From NCBI RefSeq assembly GCF_900182905.1, contig NZ_FXUF01000017.1, positions 1 to 64,000 on the forward strand: a stretch of DNA of 64,000 bases, written 5' to 3'. The translations under genes were made by a program, and so were the position numbers. The notes under the pieces were generated by a model that did not search any database, was not told the DNA's origin, and saw nothing but the letters and a program-made list of their open reading frames with translations. Positions within the stretch are counted from its first letter, which is position 1. Each line of letters begins with the position of its first letter. Source of the DNA: Anoxynatronum buryatiense. Lineage in GTDB: Bacteria > Bacillota > Clostridia > Peptostreptococcales > Tindalliaceae. Positions 43,203 to 52,433 of this stretch are shown here, piece by piece.

Positions 43203-43529
43203 ATGCGTATTACCGGCAGTGGTAAACTTGATCCGGATTTTTCTAAAATTCCAAAGCAACAACAAATACTGGGAATCGTTACAGAAGCAGCACTTTTTAT
43301 TCCGGGCACTACCGAATGGCTGCTGCCCCGCATCAGTCCCCGATGCGAAAACTGTGGAGGCGGCCACCCCTTTCAGGTGTCAATGGCTTATCGACCGCTT
43401 CTGGGCGGGGTTGTTCCACTGATTAAACTGGCAAAAAGCCATCACCTGATGTGCACTCATTGTGGCGAAACCATCGAGTTGGAAGCAGAAGAATATCATA
43501 AAATCAAGGGCAGACTCCAGGAACCGTAA
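43203..43529 (+). CDS. Small zinc-ribbon-like hypothetical protein
   Basis: 108 residues. Two CxxC pairs, RCENCGGG near residue 45 and CTHCGETIEL near residue 82, enclose a partly hydrophobic loop. This is a layout that could form a zinc ribbon. No name can be given. The ribosome site AGAGGAGG is excellent and spaced correctly, so it is a real gene. It is the upstream neighbour of nrfA and shares a promoter-region motif with it. Confidence 0.65.
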   Translation: MRITGSGKLDPDFSKIPKQQQILGIVTEAALFIPGTTEWLLPRISPRCENCGGGHPFQVSMAYRPLLGGVVPLIKLAKSHHLMCTHCGETIELEAEEYHKIKGRLQEP

Positions 43530-43930
43530 GCGTCCGCTGTGGCATGTAGCAGAAAGATAGATGGCCTTTACCGCCTTGACCAAAAGAGGTGTGTCCAGTC
43601 GTTGAATTAGGTGTTTTGGTAACGAAATAGCGGGTAATACCTCAATAAGATCGGACGAAGGGTATGGTTATGTTCGATCCAAAATGTTAATTAATTAACA
43701 AAACGAATGGAGTGATTGTTTCTATAGCGTCTTAATGAAAATGAAGCAGGAGAAGGAAAAGGAACAGCAAAAGCAAAGAATCATAAGAAAATGGAAAATC
43801 AAAAGAAGCAAAAATGCAAGAAAGCAAGAATGCAAAAAAACAATAGAACAGTTGAAAAGCGACGAGAAAAGGACAAGAAAAAATGGGAAAGAACAGAAGC
43901 GGAAATGTCAAATGAAGGGGGCGAAACAAC
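43530..43930. other. Purine-rich leader upstream of nrfA
   Basis: There is no convincing gene in 401 bases. The left part has the motif TTTTGGTAAC (43614-43623) followed by GCGGGTAATACC. From about 43735 to 43920 the plus strand is almost entirely A and G with very few T. It gives a 100-codon Lys/Gln-rich open frame without a ribosome site, judged spurious. Confidence 0.5.
43614..43640 (+). promoter_or_regulatory. Candidate regulatory motif upstream of nrfA
   Basis: TTTTGGTAAC is identical to the left part of the Crp/Fnr-type palindrome at 45869-45887 but lacks the second arm. The same element with small changes lies at 43157-43183, before the zinc-ribbon gene. Confidence 0.35.
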
Positions 43931-45127
43931 ATGAGGGGAAAGTTAAACCGCAGAACCAGCATCATCATTCTGGCTATGGCCACCATTGTTGCTATTTTTG
44001 CCATCGCTGTGCATCAGGACCGAACGGTGGAAATTGAAATCATCAGGGCCGAAGCCTGGGCAGAGCAGTACCCCGACCAGTACCGCACCTACCTGCAGAA
44101 TGAAGAAATGGTGCGCACCACCTTTGGCGGCTCAGAACCCATCGATTACCTGGAAAAATACCCGGAGCTGCTCACCATCTATGACGGCGTGGGCTTCAGC
44201 ATTGAGTATCTGCGGGCCCGGGGGCACGTCTACGCTTTGGAAGATGTGATTCACACAGAACGGGGCAAGCCGGGAGCCAGCTGCCTGGCCTGTAAAACAC
44301 CTGACTATGTGGCCATGGAGGCCACCCACGGCAGCGCTCTTTATGCCATGGACTTTAATGAAATGGCCGCCCAGGCCCACAGCGGCGTCAGCTGTTATGA
44401 CTGCCACCGCAACGAACCCGGCGTGCTTCATATCACCCGGGGGCATTTGGAAAAGGGTCTCTCCCATCTGGAAGAAGAGTATCAGATGAAAAATCTGGTT
44501 TGTGCCCAGTGCCACATCGAATACTTCCTTGACCCGGAAACAAAGGAAGTCACGGTTCCCTGGAAATATGGCACCGATGTGGCCGAGGTTGAAGCCACTT
44601 TCATGGAATGGAACTACATTGACTGGGTGCATCCCCAAACCGGCGGTGAGCTTTACAAGATCCAGCATCCTGAATTTGAAACCTACCTGGGCAGCACCCA
44701 TCAGCAGTTTGGCATCAGCTGTGTGGACTGTCATATGCCCCGCATCACCAATGATGCCGGCGAGCAGTTCCCTTCCCATCACTGGACAAGCCCCCTGAAA
44801 ACGGTGGAGGCCTCCTGTCTGGGCTGCCACGGCGAATCAGAGGCTGAGCTGGTGGCAGAAGTGGAACGCCTCCAGGGCACTGTGGAAAACAAAACCGTGG
44901 AAGTCAGCCGACAGCTGGTGGCCCTCATCGAAGCCATTGCCGGTGCCAGAGACACCCTGCCGGAAGCCACGCTGGAAGAAGTTTATCAGCTCCACCGCAG
45001 CGCCCAGATTCGCTGGGACTTTGTTTTCGTGGAAAACAGCCAGGGATTCCACCACTACGATAAAGCCATGAGCTACCTCAATGAAGCTGAAGCCATGATC
45101 AATGAAGCCATGAGCCTGTTGCCCTGA
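43931..45127 (+). CDS. nrfA: Ammonia-forming cytochrome c nitrite reductase
   Basis: Reduces nitrite to ammonium with six electrons outside the membrane; 398 residues. Five haem sites are visible in the NrfA order: CLACK (the lysine-ligated active-site haem, near residue 119), CYDCH, CAQCH, CVDCH and CLGCH. The calcium/active-site region KIQHPEFETYLGSTHQQFGI is also present. The N-terminus has an uncleaved-looking anchor helix (about 10-28), so the enzyme is probably membrane-tethered. No NrfH quinol dehydrogenase gene is adjacent, unlike in most operons. Besides respiration, a nitrite/NO detoxifying role fits the neighbouring regulator and hcp. Confidence 0.93.
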   Translation: MRGKLNRRTSIIILAMATIVAIFAIAVHQDRTVEIEIIRAEAWAEQYPDQYRTYLQNEEMVRTTFGGSEPIDYLEKYPELLTIYDGVGFSIEYLRARGHVYALEDVIHTERGKPGASCLACKTPDYVAMEATHGSALYAMDFNEMAAQAHSGVSCYDCHRNEPGVLHITRGHLEKGLSHLEEEYQMKNLVCAQCHIEYFLDPETKEVTVPWKYGTDVAEVEATFMEWNYIDWVHPQTGGELYKIQHPEFETYLGSTHQQFGISCVDCHMPRITNDAGEQFPSHHWTSPLKTVEASCLGCHGESEAELVAEVERLQGTVENKTVEVSRQLVALIEAIAGARDTLPEATLEEVYQLHRSAQIRWDFVFVENSQGFHHYDKAMSYLNEAEAMINEAMSLLP

Positions 45128-45128
45128 T

Positions 45129-45824
45129 TCATTCCAGCATGATGTTCTCCAACTTTTCAAGTTGCAATAAGCGCACATGATGTTTCCAATAATCAATTAA
45201 CCCATCCCTTTTCATGGCCGCCAGTTCCCGGGACAGAGAAGGGCGGGGCACCCCCAGCTGATCTGCCATTTCCTGACGTGTAAAGGGCAGGTTCAAGTCT
45301 GGGGTTTCTTGTTGATGGTGATATTCCAGCAAAAAACTGGCGATTTTCTGCCGGAGACTGCCATAGGAAAGGAGTTTCAGCTTTTCGTTGAGCATCCAGA
45401 TTTTATCTGACAAAAGCCTCATCAGGTTTTGCAGAAACAAGGGGTGTTGCTGACATAGCCGAAGTACTTCCTGCTGGGGAATTTGAAGCAGGGTAACATC
45501 TGTTTGAGCAGACACGGTGGAGGGAAGGCTGCGCTGAGTAAATACCATCAACTCTCCAAAAATATCTCCGGATCTCAGGGTAGTGACTGTGACGGCTTTA
45601 CCGGATCCATAAATTTTCTTGATGGCCACTTCACCCGACAAGATGATACTGATTTGTCGATAGGCATCTCCTTCCAAGGCGATGAAACTGTCCCGCTGAA
45701 CAGGCAGAAGTTCATAAACCATGGAATTTAGGATGGTTGAAATCTGCTCCTGGGGAATAGCCTGGAACAAAGAGCAATGTTGCAACACCGGGGAAAAAGT
45801 GTTAATGAGAAGCTTGGCTTCCAT
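45129..45824 (-). CDS. Crp/Fnr family transcriptional regulator (HcpR/DNR-like by context)
   Basis: 231 residues. An N-terminal cyclic-nucleotide-binding-fold domain (about 20-130, with LSGEVAIKKIYGSG and LRSGDIFGELMVF) is followed by a C-terminal winged helix (about 160-225, FTRQEMADQLGVPRPSLSRELAAM). No Fnr-type cysteine cluster is present, so it does not sense oxygen through a 4Fe-4S cluster. Its neighbours (nrfA convergent, polyferredoxin divergent, hcp nearby) suggest it senses NO or nitrite and activates this cluster. A perfect palindrome in its upstream region is the probable binding site. Ribosome site GGGAGG. Confidence 0.82.
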   Translation of the reverse strand: MEAKLLINTFSPVLQHCSLFQAIPQEQISTILNSMVYELLPVQRDSFIALEGDAYRQISIILSGEVAIKKIYGSGKAVTVTTLRSGDIFGELMVFTQRSLPSTVSAQTDVTLLQIPQQEVLRLCQQHPLFLQNLMRLLSDKIWMLNEKLKLLSYGSLRQKIASFLLEYHHQQETPDLNLPFTRQEMADQLGVPRPSLSRELAAMKRDGLIDYWKHHVRLLQLEKLENIMLE

Positions 45825-45871
45825 GAAGAATACCTCCCATATGAAAAAAAGAGAATATAAAAGCCTCTTTT

Positions 45872-45887
45872 GGTAACTTGCGTTACC
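45872..45887. promoter_or_regulatory. Crp/Fnr-type binding palindrome
   Basis: GGTAAC-TTGC-GTTACC, perfect 6-bp arms with a 4-bp centre. If TATGAT at 45909-45914 is the -10 box of the polyferredoxin gene, the start site is near 45921. The palindrome is then centred at about -41.5, the classical position for activation by Crp/Fnr proteins. Confidence 0.65.
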
Positions 45888-45968
45888 GATGTATTGCCTT
45901 CAGCATACTATGATGGAGGTACATAGGTCAAGGGCTTCTGTTCTGGCCAATGGAAGGAGGGTTCATCA

Positions 45969-46595
45969 TTGAAGAAGCAAAAATGGATTCAGATATTATT
46001 TTTGGTCGTTTTTATCGGTGTGATGATTTCTGGTAAACTTCCGGTTTGGATGCTGATTTTTGGCGCCAGTTTTGTGGCAGCAGCTTTTTTCAGCCGTTTT
46101 TACTGCGGATGGGTTTGCCCCATTAACACATTAACAGAAGCAGTAAATTGGTATTACAAGAAAAAGGGCATCACACGAAAACAGGTTCCCGCATGGGTAA
46201 AATCACCCCTGCTGCGTTTCATGATCCTGGCGGCGTTCGTTATCATGATCGGGTTAACCCTCCGACTGGGGATCAGAGTGCCTGTTCTACCCTTGATGCT
46301 GGTGCTGGGTGTTGTCTTAACCTTGTTTTATGTGCCTGAACTGTGGCACAGGTACCTGTGTCCTTATGGCACCCTGTTAACCTTCCCGGGGTCTGTTGCC
46401 AGAAAGAGGTTTTTGGTGGTAGTGGATAACTGTACGGGCTGCAGTATTTGCCAACGGGCCTGCCCTGCAGAAGCCGTTGAAATTTCTGGTGCGCCGAAGA
46501 AGGCAATCATCAGCCCTTCCGAATGCCTTGCCTGCACCGCCTGCGCCCAGGCCTGTCCAACCAATGCCATCATCTATGGAAGAGGTGAAGCGTAA
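45969..46595 (+). CDS. Membrane polyferredoxin (NapH/NosR-like 4Fe-4S protein)
   Basis: 208 residues. Membrane helices (about 5-40, 70-95 and 100-125) frame cytoplasmic motifs CGWVCP and LCPYG, typical of the NapH/CcoG-like electron-transfer family. Two classical 4Fe-4S motifs follow at the C-terminus: CTGCSICQRACP and CLACTACAQACP. It probably passes electrons between the quinone or ferredoxin pool and a reductase; NrfA or Hcp is the nearest candidate. The start is TTG at 45969, justified by GGAAGGAGG eight bases upstream. It is divergent from the Crp/Fnr gene, with the palindrome between them. Confidence 0.82.
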   Translation: MKKQKWIQILFLVVFIGVMISGKLPVWMLIFGASFVAAAFFSRFYCGWVCPINTLTEAVNWYYKKKGITRKQVPAWVKSPLLRFMILAAFVIMIGLTLRLGIRVPVLPLMLVLGVVLTLFYVPELWHRYLCPYGTLLTFPGSVARKRFLVVVDNCTGCSICQRACPAEAVEISGAPKKAIISPSECLACTACAQACPTNAIIYGRGEA

Positions 46596-46596
46596 G

Positions 46597-46758
46597 ATGT
46601 CAACACTCATGGTGATCTACAGTATATTGGCCATAGGGCTGGGGTTGTCTTTGGTTAAAAGTCGCAAGAAAACGCTGATGGCATTCAAAGTGGCAGGAAA
46701 AGCAGCGCTGAAGCTGGCTCCAAGCCTGATTGCCATCATTGGTTTGGTGGCTTTTTGA
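46597..46758 (+). pseudogene. Truncated permease-like membrane fragment
   Basis: 53 codons after AGAGGTG at 46581. The sequence has two hydrophobic helices and SRKKTLMAFKVAGKA.LKLAPSL.AIIGL, which resembles the first part of a larger clostridial permease family. The frame stops at LVAF, where relatives continue with several more helices. The following 90 bases do not restore the frame. It is probably a remnant, though a genuine small membrane protein cannot be excluded. It starts 1 bp after the polyferredoxin stop codon. Confidence 0.45.
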
Positions 46759-46849
46759 TTGAATACCTGATGAAAGACCCTGCTACCCACCACTGGATGA
46801 AGGTTAAGGTGGATGAGCTGATTATACCAAAAATGAAAGGATGAGTTGA

Positions 46850-47185
46850 ATGATTGAAAAAGTGTATCAGGTGACGATGACAAACGATAAAACCGTTGAA
46901 CGGATTGTGGACGATGAGCATGTGAATATCAATCACATGGTGTTGATCAAAGATACGGGTCTGCCGGTGCATGTATCCAATTCCAACGTATATATGGTGA
47001 TTGTAAGAGGTGCCATGACCATTGGTCTGGACGATGAACCCGCCAACCTGCACCAGGCGGGCGAAATATTGGCTATTCCCTTCAACACCAAGATGGAAGT
47101 GGCCAATCAGCATGATGAGGTGTTGGAGTTTTTCGTGCTGAAGTCTCCCAATCCAAAAGACATGCCGCCGGTGAAGCAAATCTAA
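46850..47185 (+). CDS. Cupin domain protein
   Basis: 111 residues, a small beta-barrel of the cupin superfamily. The conserved order is visible as GLPVHVSNSNVYMVIVRGAMTI, then AGEILAIPFNTKMEVAN. The usual metal histidines are only partly present (one in PVHV, one in NQHDE), so a standard metal site is doubtful. It is the last gene of the polyferredoxin transcript; a strong terminator follows. The function is unknown; a regulatory or small-ligand-binding role in the nitrite/NO cluster is possible. Confidence 0.75.
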   Translation: MIEKVYQVTMTNDKTVERIVDDEHVNINHMVLIKDTGLPVHVSNSNVYMVIVRGAMTIGLDDEPANLHQAGEILAIPFNTKMEVANQHDEVLEFFVLKSPNPKDMPPVKQI

Positions 47186-47205
47186 CCACTTAATGAAAGT
47201 TCCAC

Positions 47206-47236
47206 AAAAAAACTGCCCACGTCGGGCAGTTTTTTA
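47206..47236. terminator. Bidirectional rho-independent terminator
   Basis: AAAAACTGCCC and GGGCAGTTTTTT form a strong stem with a short ACGTC loop between the convergent cupin and hcp genes. A-tract and T-tract on the two sides allow termination in both directions. Confidence 0.9.
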
Positions 47237-47321
47237 ATGAGGCGGTTTCTGCAGGCGGTGCCAAACAGGGTGCCGGGTTTTCGCAGGATGCCGCAGCAGT
47301 ATGCGGGGAACAGCGGCGGTC

Positions 47322-48968
47322 TTACTGCATGAAGGCTTGCAGGTCTTCGTCCACACTGCTGATGGGTGCCAGGTCGAAGTTGTCTACGATCACCTGTGCC
47401 ACATTGGGGGACAGGAAGCCGGGAAGCGTGGGACCCAGGTGAATGTTCTTGATGCCCAGGGAAAGCAGGGCCAGCAGCACCAGTACGGCCTTCTGCTCAT
47501 ACCAGGCAATGTTGTAGGAAATAGGCAGTTCATTCACATCTTCCAGGCCAAAGGCATCTTTCAGTGCCAAAGCAATCATTACCAGTGAATAAGAGTCGTT
47601 GCACTGGCCGGCATCCAATACCCTTGGAATACCGCCAATATCGCCCAGATCCAGCTTGTTGTAACGGTACTTGGCGCAGCCGGCGGTGAGGATCACAGTA
47701 TCTTTTGGCAGGGCTGCGGCAAAGTCGGTATAGTATTTGCGGGGATTCTGGCGGGCATCACAGCCCCCCATGACAAAGAAACGCTTGATGGCACCGCTCT
47801 TCACGGCGTCAATCACCTTGTCTGCCAGTTGCAGCACCTGATGATGGGCGAAGCCGCCATAAATTTCACCGGTTTCCAGTTCCTCCGGTGGTGCACACTT
47901 TTTGGCATGCTCAATGAGGGCTGAGAAATCCTTGGGCTGGCCGTTCACCCTGTCGGGGATAAAGGCGCAGTCGGGGAATCCCACAGCATTGGTATTGTAA
48001 ACCCGGTCTTTGTAGCTGTCTCGGGGCGGTACCAGGCAGTTGGATGTCAACAGAATGGGGCCGTTAAACTTTTCGAACTCCACATTCTGATGCCACCAGG
48101 AACCGCCGTAGTTGCCCACGAAATGGTCATATTTTTTAAAGGCAGGGTAGGAGTTGGCCGGCAGCATTTCACTGTGGGTGTACACATCCACCCCGGTGCC
48201 TTTGGTCTGCTCCAGCAGCTCTTCCATGTCTTTCAGGTCGTGGCCGCTGATGAGAATTCCCGGGTTCTGACCCACGCCGATGTTCACCTTGGTGATTTCG
48301 GGGTGACCATAGGAGCCGGTGTTGGCGTCATCCAGCAGTTTCATGGCCTGCACGCCCACGCGTCCCGTCTCCAGGGTAAGGGCCACCAGATCATCCACTG
48401 TCAGGGTGACATCTGTCAGCTTGGCCAGGGTTTCCTGCATAAAGTCATCCACCTGGGGGTCCTCATATTTCAGATTGTTGGCATGGTGGGTATAGGCAGC
48501 CATTCCCTTTAATCCATAGGTGATCATCTGTTTCAGGGAGCGAATGTCCTCCGGCTCCATGGCCAGTACGCCCACTGTGGCCGCCTTGGCTTCCATGGCT
48601 TCTTCGGTATCGGCGAACCAGGTGGTCTCATCCCGTTCAGGCACCTTCACATCGGGAGCCACTTTCGCCAGTTGTTGTTTCAGGCTGTCCCGCAGGGCCA
48701 GTCCCTGGCGTATTTTTTCCATAAAAACAGCCTTGTCAAAGTTGGCGTTGGTGATGGTGGCAAAAAGACCATAGAGAACAAAGTGGTCTACTTCTTCAGA
48801 CCGGTGGCCCAGCTTGTTCAGTTCGCTGCTGTAGAGGGAAATACCTTTGATGGTGTGGATCATCAGGTCCTGAATGTTGGCCACATCCGGCTTCTTTCCG
48901 CAGACCCCCACCTTGGTACATCCGGTATTATTGACGGTTTCCTGACACTGATAACAGAACATACTCAT
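47322..48968 (-). CDS. hcp: Hydroxylamine reductase / hybrid cluster protein
   Basis: 548 residues, class I or II Hcp length. The N-terminal cluster motif is [20 protein letters not shown] (four cysteines). The hybrid-cluster ligands are spread later (for example GHDLKD with its conserved His, SNCLVPP and AGCAKYRYN). It reduces hydroxylamine to ammonia in vitro and acts as an NO reductase or S-nitrosylase in cells. This fits the neighbouring nrfA and Crp/Fnr-type regulator as a nitrosative-stress cluster. Ribosome site AGGAGG, nine bases before the ATG. No hcr reductase gene is adjacent. Confidence 0.95.
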   Translation of the reverse strand: MSMFCYQCQETVNNTGCTKVGVCGKKPDVANIQDLMIHTIKGISLYSSELNKLGHRSEEVDHFVLYGLFATITNANFDKAVFMEKIRQGLALRDSLKQQLAKVAPDVKVPERDETTWFADTEEAMEAKAATVGVLAMEPEDIRSLKQMITYGLKGMAAYTHHANNLKYEDPQVDDFMQETLAKLTDVTLTVDDLVALTLETGRVGVQAMKLLDDANTGSYGHPEITKVNIGVGQNPGILISGHDLKDMEELLEQTKGTGVDVYTHSEMLPANSYPAFKKYDHFVGNYGGSWWHQNVEFEKFNGPILLTSNCLVPPRDSYKDRVYNTNAVGFPDCAFIPDRVNGQPKDFSALIEHAKKCAPPEELETGEIYGGFAHHQVLQLADKVIDAVKSGAIKRFFVMGGCDARQNPRKYYTDFAAALPKDTVILTAGCAKYRYNKLDLGDIGGIPRVLDAGQCNDSYSLVMIALALKDAFGLEDVNELPISYNIAWYEQKAVLVLLALLSLGIKNIHLGPTLPGFLSPNVAQVIVDNFDLAPISSVDEDLQAFMQ

Positions 48969-49364
48969 GAATGAAATCCTCCTTTTTCGGTTTTCGTGAA
49001 AAGGGTACCGTTACGTGTGTGTTTTGTTCACAGGTGTCTTTCGTCTGTTTGAACCCACCTCCTGTACAAAATTGAAAGCGATACAGCAAATCATCACTCA
49101 AATACTTAAATACATTCACATCATACCCATCACAGGAAAAAAACAACACCAATAAGATGAATATAGAATAATATGCTGACAATACCGGAAGAGGTGATGG
49201 AGAAGAAGCTGGCATTGGCGACATGCCTGTGGAACGAGAAAAGAATCTGGTTAAATAGTCCTGAAAAAGGTATAATAGTAGCGAAATGCTTCAATACACC
49301 CTTGAGCGGGTGTAAAATGAAAAAGTCGCATGAATGTATGCGTTGTTGGAAAGGACGAATTTTC
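48969..49364. other. Divergent intergenic region of hcp and DUF454 gene
   Basis: 396 bases without a gene. The hcp side holds its ribosome site but no clean palindrome of the type at 45872. The other side has TATAAT at 49271-49276 with a weak -35, and a small hairpin ACACCC/GGGTGT (49297-49314) before the DUF454 gene. Confidence 0.45.
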
Positions 49365-49745
49365 ATGATGACCGGATTTAAAAGGGGCCTGCTCATTGCG
49401 GCGGGGCTTCTTTCGCTGGTGTTGGGCACCATTGGCATTTTACTGCCGGTGCTGCCCACCACGCCGTTTTTACTGCTGTCCTCTTACTGCTTTCTCCGCA
49501 GCTCGGAACGACTTCATCACTGGTTGCTGCACCATCCCCTCTTTGGCCGGTACATTTACCACTATCTGGAGCACGGGGCAGTGAAAAAAAGCGCCAAAAT
49601 AACGGCTATTGCATTGCTGTGGCCGTCGCTGCTGTTTTCCATGTATTTGGTGGGCAAACCCTGGGTGGCGGTCATGCTGGTGATCATCGGCAGTGCCGTC
49701 ACCTGGCACATTCTTTCGCTGAAAACTTACCGGGAGAATAGCTGA
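49365..49745 (+). CDS. DUF454 family small membrane protein (YbaN-like)
   Basis: 126 residues. Two hydrophobic segments at the N-terminus contain the DUF454 signature GTIGILLPVLPTTPFLLLSSYCFLRSSERLHHWL, followed by a HPLFGRYI motif. Two more helices lie near the C-terminus. The family is widespread and of unknown function. The open frame extends upstream, but the ATG at 49365 with GGAAAGGA fits best. A bidirectional terminator follows. Confidence 0.8.
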   Translation: MMTGFKRGLLIAAGLLSLVLGTIGILLPVLPTTPFLLLSSYCFLRSSERLHHWLLHHPLFGRYIYHYLEHGAVKKSAKITAIALLWPSLLFSMYLVGKPWVAVMLVIIGSAVTWHILSLKTYRENS

Positions 49746-49782
49746 AGACAAAGGGCTTTGGCCCGGCCAGCTGATTCCAATA

Positions 49783-49814
49783 AAAGAACCGGGAAAAATA
49801 ACCCGGTTCTTTTT
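49783..49814. terminator. Bidirectional rho-independent terminator
   Basis: AAAGAACCGGG and CCCGGTTCTTT with T-tract on one side and A-tract on the other, between the convergent DUF454 and chemoreceptor genes. Confidence 0.9.
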
Positions 49815-49847
49815 CATGAGAGTACTTGCGGAAGGTTTGTGGAATGT

Positions 49848-51845
49848 CTAGAATCTAAATTTTTTGATGTGATGCTGCATTTCTTCAGCAAGATCGGCCA
49901 GGGTTTCGCTGGCTCGTGAGATATCGTCCATGGCAGCAGTTTGCTCCTCAACAGATGCAGAAGCTTCCTGGGTTCCCGCGGCATTTTCTTCAGAAATCGC
50001 CGACAGGTTTTCCATGACTGCAATGATTTCATCTTTCTTGTCGGCCATCTGATGACTTGCGTTGTTGAGATCGCCAATGACTTGCTGCATATGAGCGATG
50101 GCATCACTAATGCCAAGGAACTTCTCGTGGGTTTTTCGAACGCTGTCATTCTGCTCATCGGCCATGGATTCCACCTCTTGCATGGTGGTGACGGCGTGGG
50201 CGGTTTTGTCGGTGAGGACGTTGATGATCGTGTCGATTTCTTTGGTGAACTCGCTGGACTGCTCTGCCAGTTTGCGGATTTCGTCTGCCACGACGGCAAA
50301 GCCTCTGCCGGCTTCTCCGGCCCGGGCAGACTCAATGGCTGCATTCAGGGCCAGCAGATTGGTTTGTTCGGCGATGCTCTTGATCATGGCACTGGCAGAT
50401 TGAATCTGATGAGCGCTTTCATTGGTGGTCTTCACGATTTCCGTCACTTCTTTGGAGGCTTCCTGGTTTTGGCGGGATTTTGTCACCACAAGGTTTAAAT
50501 TCTCCAGGCCTTCTTCTTTGAGGGTGACCACATGATTGGTTGAGTCATTCAGTGAATGCATGTGCTGTTGATCCTGTTCAATGAGTTTGCCCAAATCAGT
50601 AATGAGATTGACGCCGGATTCGGTGTCCTGCGCCTGGTCAGATGCACCCCGGGCAATTTCTTCAATGGTTTTGGCCACTTCCATGGCGGCGGTGGCAGAC
50701 TGTTCTGTGGTGGCTGTTAATTCTTCTGATGAAGCGGCAACATGCTGAGAACTGTCGGCAATACTGCGAATCAGCGTAATGAAGTTTTCCTGCATCGCTG
50801 AAAGTGATCGGGAAATAATGCCGATCTCATCTTTTCGATTCACATACCGGCTGGCAAGATCACTCTCCTGAGTAGTCAGGTCATACTGAGATAATCGCTG
50901 GATGGTGTCGGACAAAGCCACGATGGGAGTGGCGATGGATTTGCCGAGAACAAAAGCGATGATGGCAGCAATGAGGAAGATGACTATCAGCAAAATGATG
51001 AGAGCGGTCAAAGCGCGAGTGACAGCCTGGCCAATAATGGACTGACTCACGGTGGTAACCACCTGCCAGTCGATGTGGTTCACGGGGCTGGCGATGACAA
51101 AGCGGCGGTCGCCCGCTTCTTCAACGAAAGTCAGCTGGGCATCACTGCTGATGATTTCATTCAGCTCGCCGCCATACACTTCGGAGACGCTTGCCACATG
51201 GTCTGGGGTGATGAGAGCGGCATCAGGGTGTGCCACCAGACTCCCGTTGCCTTCAGCCAGAAAAACTGTCATGAAGTCTGATGTATTGGCGCTTTGAATG
51301 ATGTTAGTAACGGTGTCGATGGTGATGTCAGAGGCAGTCACGCCCAACAGGCCGCCTTGGGGAGTGCGAACAGCTTTGGCAGCAGTGATGACCATATCCC
51401 CTGTTTGGGCGTCGATGTAAGGTGAGGTAAAAATGGTATCCTGTGACTGGGCGGCGGCAATGTACCAGGGGCGGCCCGTCCAGTCCCAGGTTGCATCAGG
51501 AACCCAGCCGTCACCGGAGAAAAAGCCGGATTTGTTGTCGTACCCAAAATAGACTGTCATTGTGTGGGGATTGCGGCTGGTTTGCTGCTGCATGTAGGGG
51601 AGCAGTTCAATATTGTTCTGTTCAAGGATGAGAGTTGTTTGAGCGGTTTCGTCCATGAATACCATTTGCTGTGCAATAAAATCATTGATCTCAATGGTGA
51701 CGGAGGAAGCTACGCCTTCTGTGACAGAAAACTGTCCTTCGGTCACCAGGTTACGCACCATAGAAGCGGTCAGTAACCCGAGTGTCAGAAAACTAACCAA
51801 TAGAATTCCAATCACAATCAAGGGGAGTTTTTGTTTAATCGACAT
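49848..51845 (-). CDS. Methyl-accepting chemotaxis protein with dCache sensor
   Basis: A chemoreceptor of 665 residues. TM1 lies at about 7-28, followed by a double-Cache extracellular domain of ~250 residues. This contains [16 protein letters not shown] and [14 protein letters not shown], the arrangement seen in amino-acid or amine-binding dCache domains (the first aromatic is Trp instead of Tyr). TM2 (about 280-303), HAMP and a signalling domain ([20 protein letters not shown]) follow. It may guide the cell to amino acids taken up by the neighbouring AGCS symporter. Ribosome site AAGGAGG. Confidence 0.9.
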   Translation of the reverse strand: MSIKQKLPLIVIGILLVSFLTLGLLTASMVRNLVTEGQFSVTEGVASSVTIEINDFIAQQMVFMDETAQTTLILEQNNIELLPYMQQQTSRNPHTMTVYFGYDNKSGFFSGDGWVPDATWDWTGRPWYIAAAQSQDTIFTSPYIDAQTGDMVITAAKAVRTPQGGLLGVTASDITIDTVTNIIQSANTSDFMTVFLAEGNGSLVAHPDAALITPDHVASVSEVYGGELNEIISSDAQLTFVEEAGDRRFVIASPVNHIDWQVVTTVSQSIIGQAVTRALTALIILLIVIFLIAAIIAFVLGKSIATPIVALSDTIQRLSQYDLTTQESDLASRYVNRKDEIGIISRSLSAMQENFITLIRSIADSSQHVAASSEELTATTEQSATAAMEVAKTIEEIARGASDQAQDTESGVNLITDLGKLIEQDQQHMHSLNDSTNHVVTLKEEGLENLNLVVTKSRQNQEASKEVTEIVKTTNESAHQIQSASAMIKSIAEQTNLLALNAAIESARAGEAGRGFAVVADEIRKLAEQSSEFTKEIDTIINVLTDKTAHAVTTMQEVESMADEQNDSVRKTHEKFLGISDAIAHMQQVIGDLNNASHQMADKKDEIIAVMENLSAISEENAAGTQEASASVEEQTAAMDDISRASETLADLAEEMQHHIKKFRF

Positions 51846-52433
51846 ACTATACCTCCTTCAATTGAGTAATCAGACAACCTTTTTAAATCGCTAAACTGTT
51901 TAAAAATACGGAATCGCAAAAAGTTGCATCGGCTCCTTTCCGAAGTGGTATTGGAAGCAGGGGGAAAATGAAGCGGAGAGCATCGTCAAGTCACACTGGT
52001 AGGACAATAGAATAGGCGCACAAAGAAACTGCCGGTGACGCCACTTGATCATTGCAGCTTAAGGCGTCCATTTATGGCTGCAGGTCATACCCTTTAGATA
52101 TTTGCACAGGCATAGTAAGTGCTATCATTAATGATACCCCAAATTCAACAAAAAAACGACGCAAGTCTTTTGAATGTCGGAAAAAAGCATGCTCAGAGGT
52201 GTCGAAGAGAATGGGGAGATGGCTGATTTAAATGCTTCGCAAGGACGAAGTCATTTCCATTCATCAAAAAAAGTCTACTTTCGTAGACTTCAGACGGCAG
52301 CTATAAGAAGATGAAGGCAAGGGATTTGCTAAAGGGCAGCCCTTACCAAATCCCTTTGTCTTCAACTGGAATATTTTTCTTTCGCAAACTTATCGAAGCA
52401 ATATGGTGGTTTATGATCAACGAACGAAAGTCG
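51846..52433. other. 588-bp intergenic region
   Basis: No gene is supported; a long plus-strand open frame starting at 52311 is a shadow of the amidohydrolase gene. The right part holds a minus-strand terminator (52264-52290) and a second stem (AAGGGATTTG / CAAATCCCTT, 52319-52356). No clear promoter was assigned for the chemoreceptor. Confidence 0.5.
52264..52290 (-). terminator. Rho-independent terminator of the AGCS-amidohydrolase operon
   Basis: AAGTCTAC-TTTC-GTAGACTT is a perfect 8-bp stem. On the minus strand it is followed by TTTTT. Confidence 0.7.

Noticed and set aside
43735-44037. 100-codon Lys/Gln-rich frame before nrfA
   Set aside because: No ribosome site, overlaps the nrfA start in another frame, and simply reflects a purine-rich tract.
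49016-49031. TGTG..TTCACA-like element upstream of hcp as a Crp/Fnr site
   Set aside because: Arms are imperfect and differ from the clear palindrome at 45872; too weak to call.
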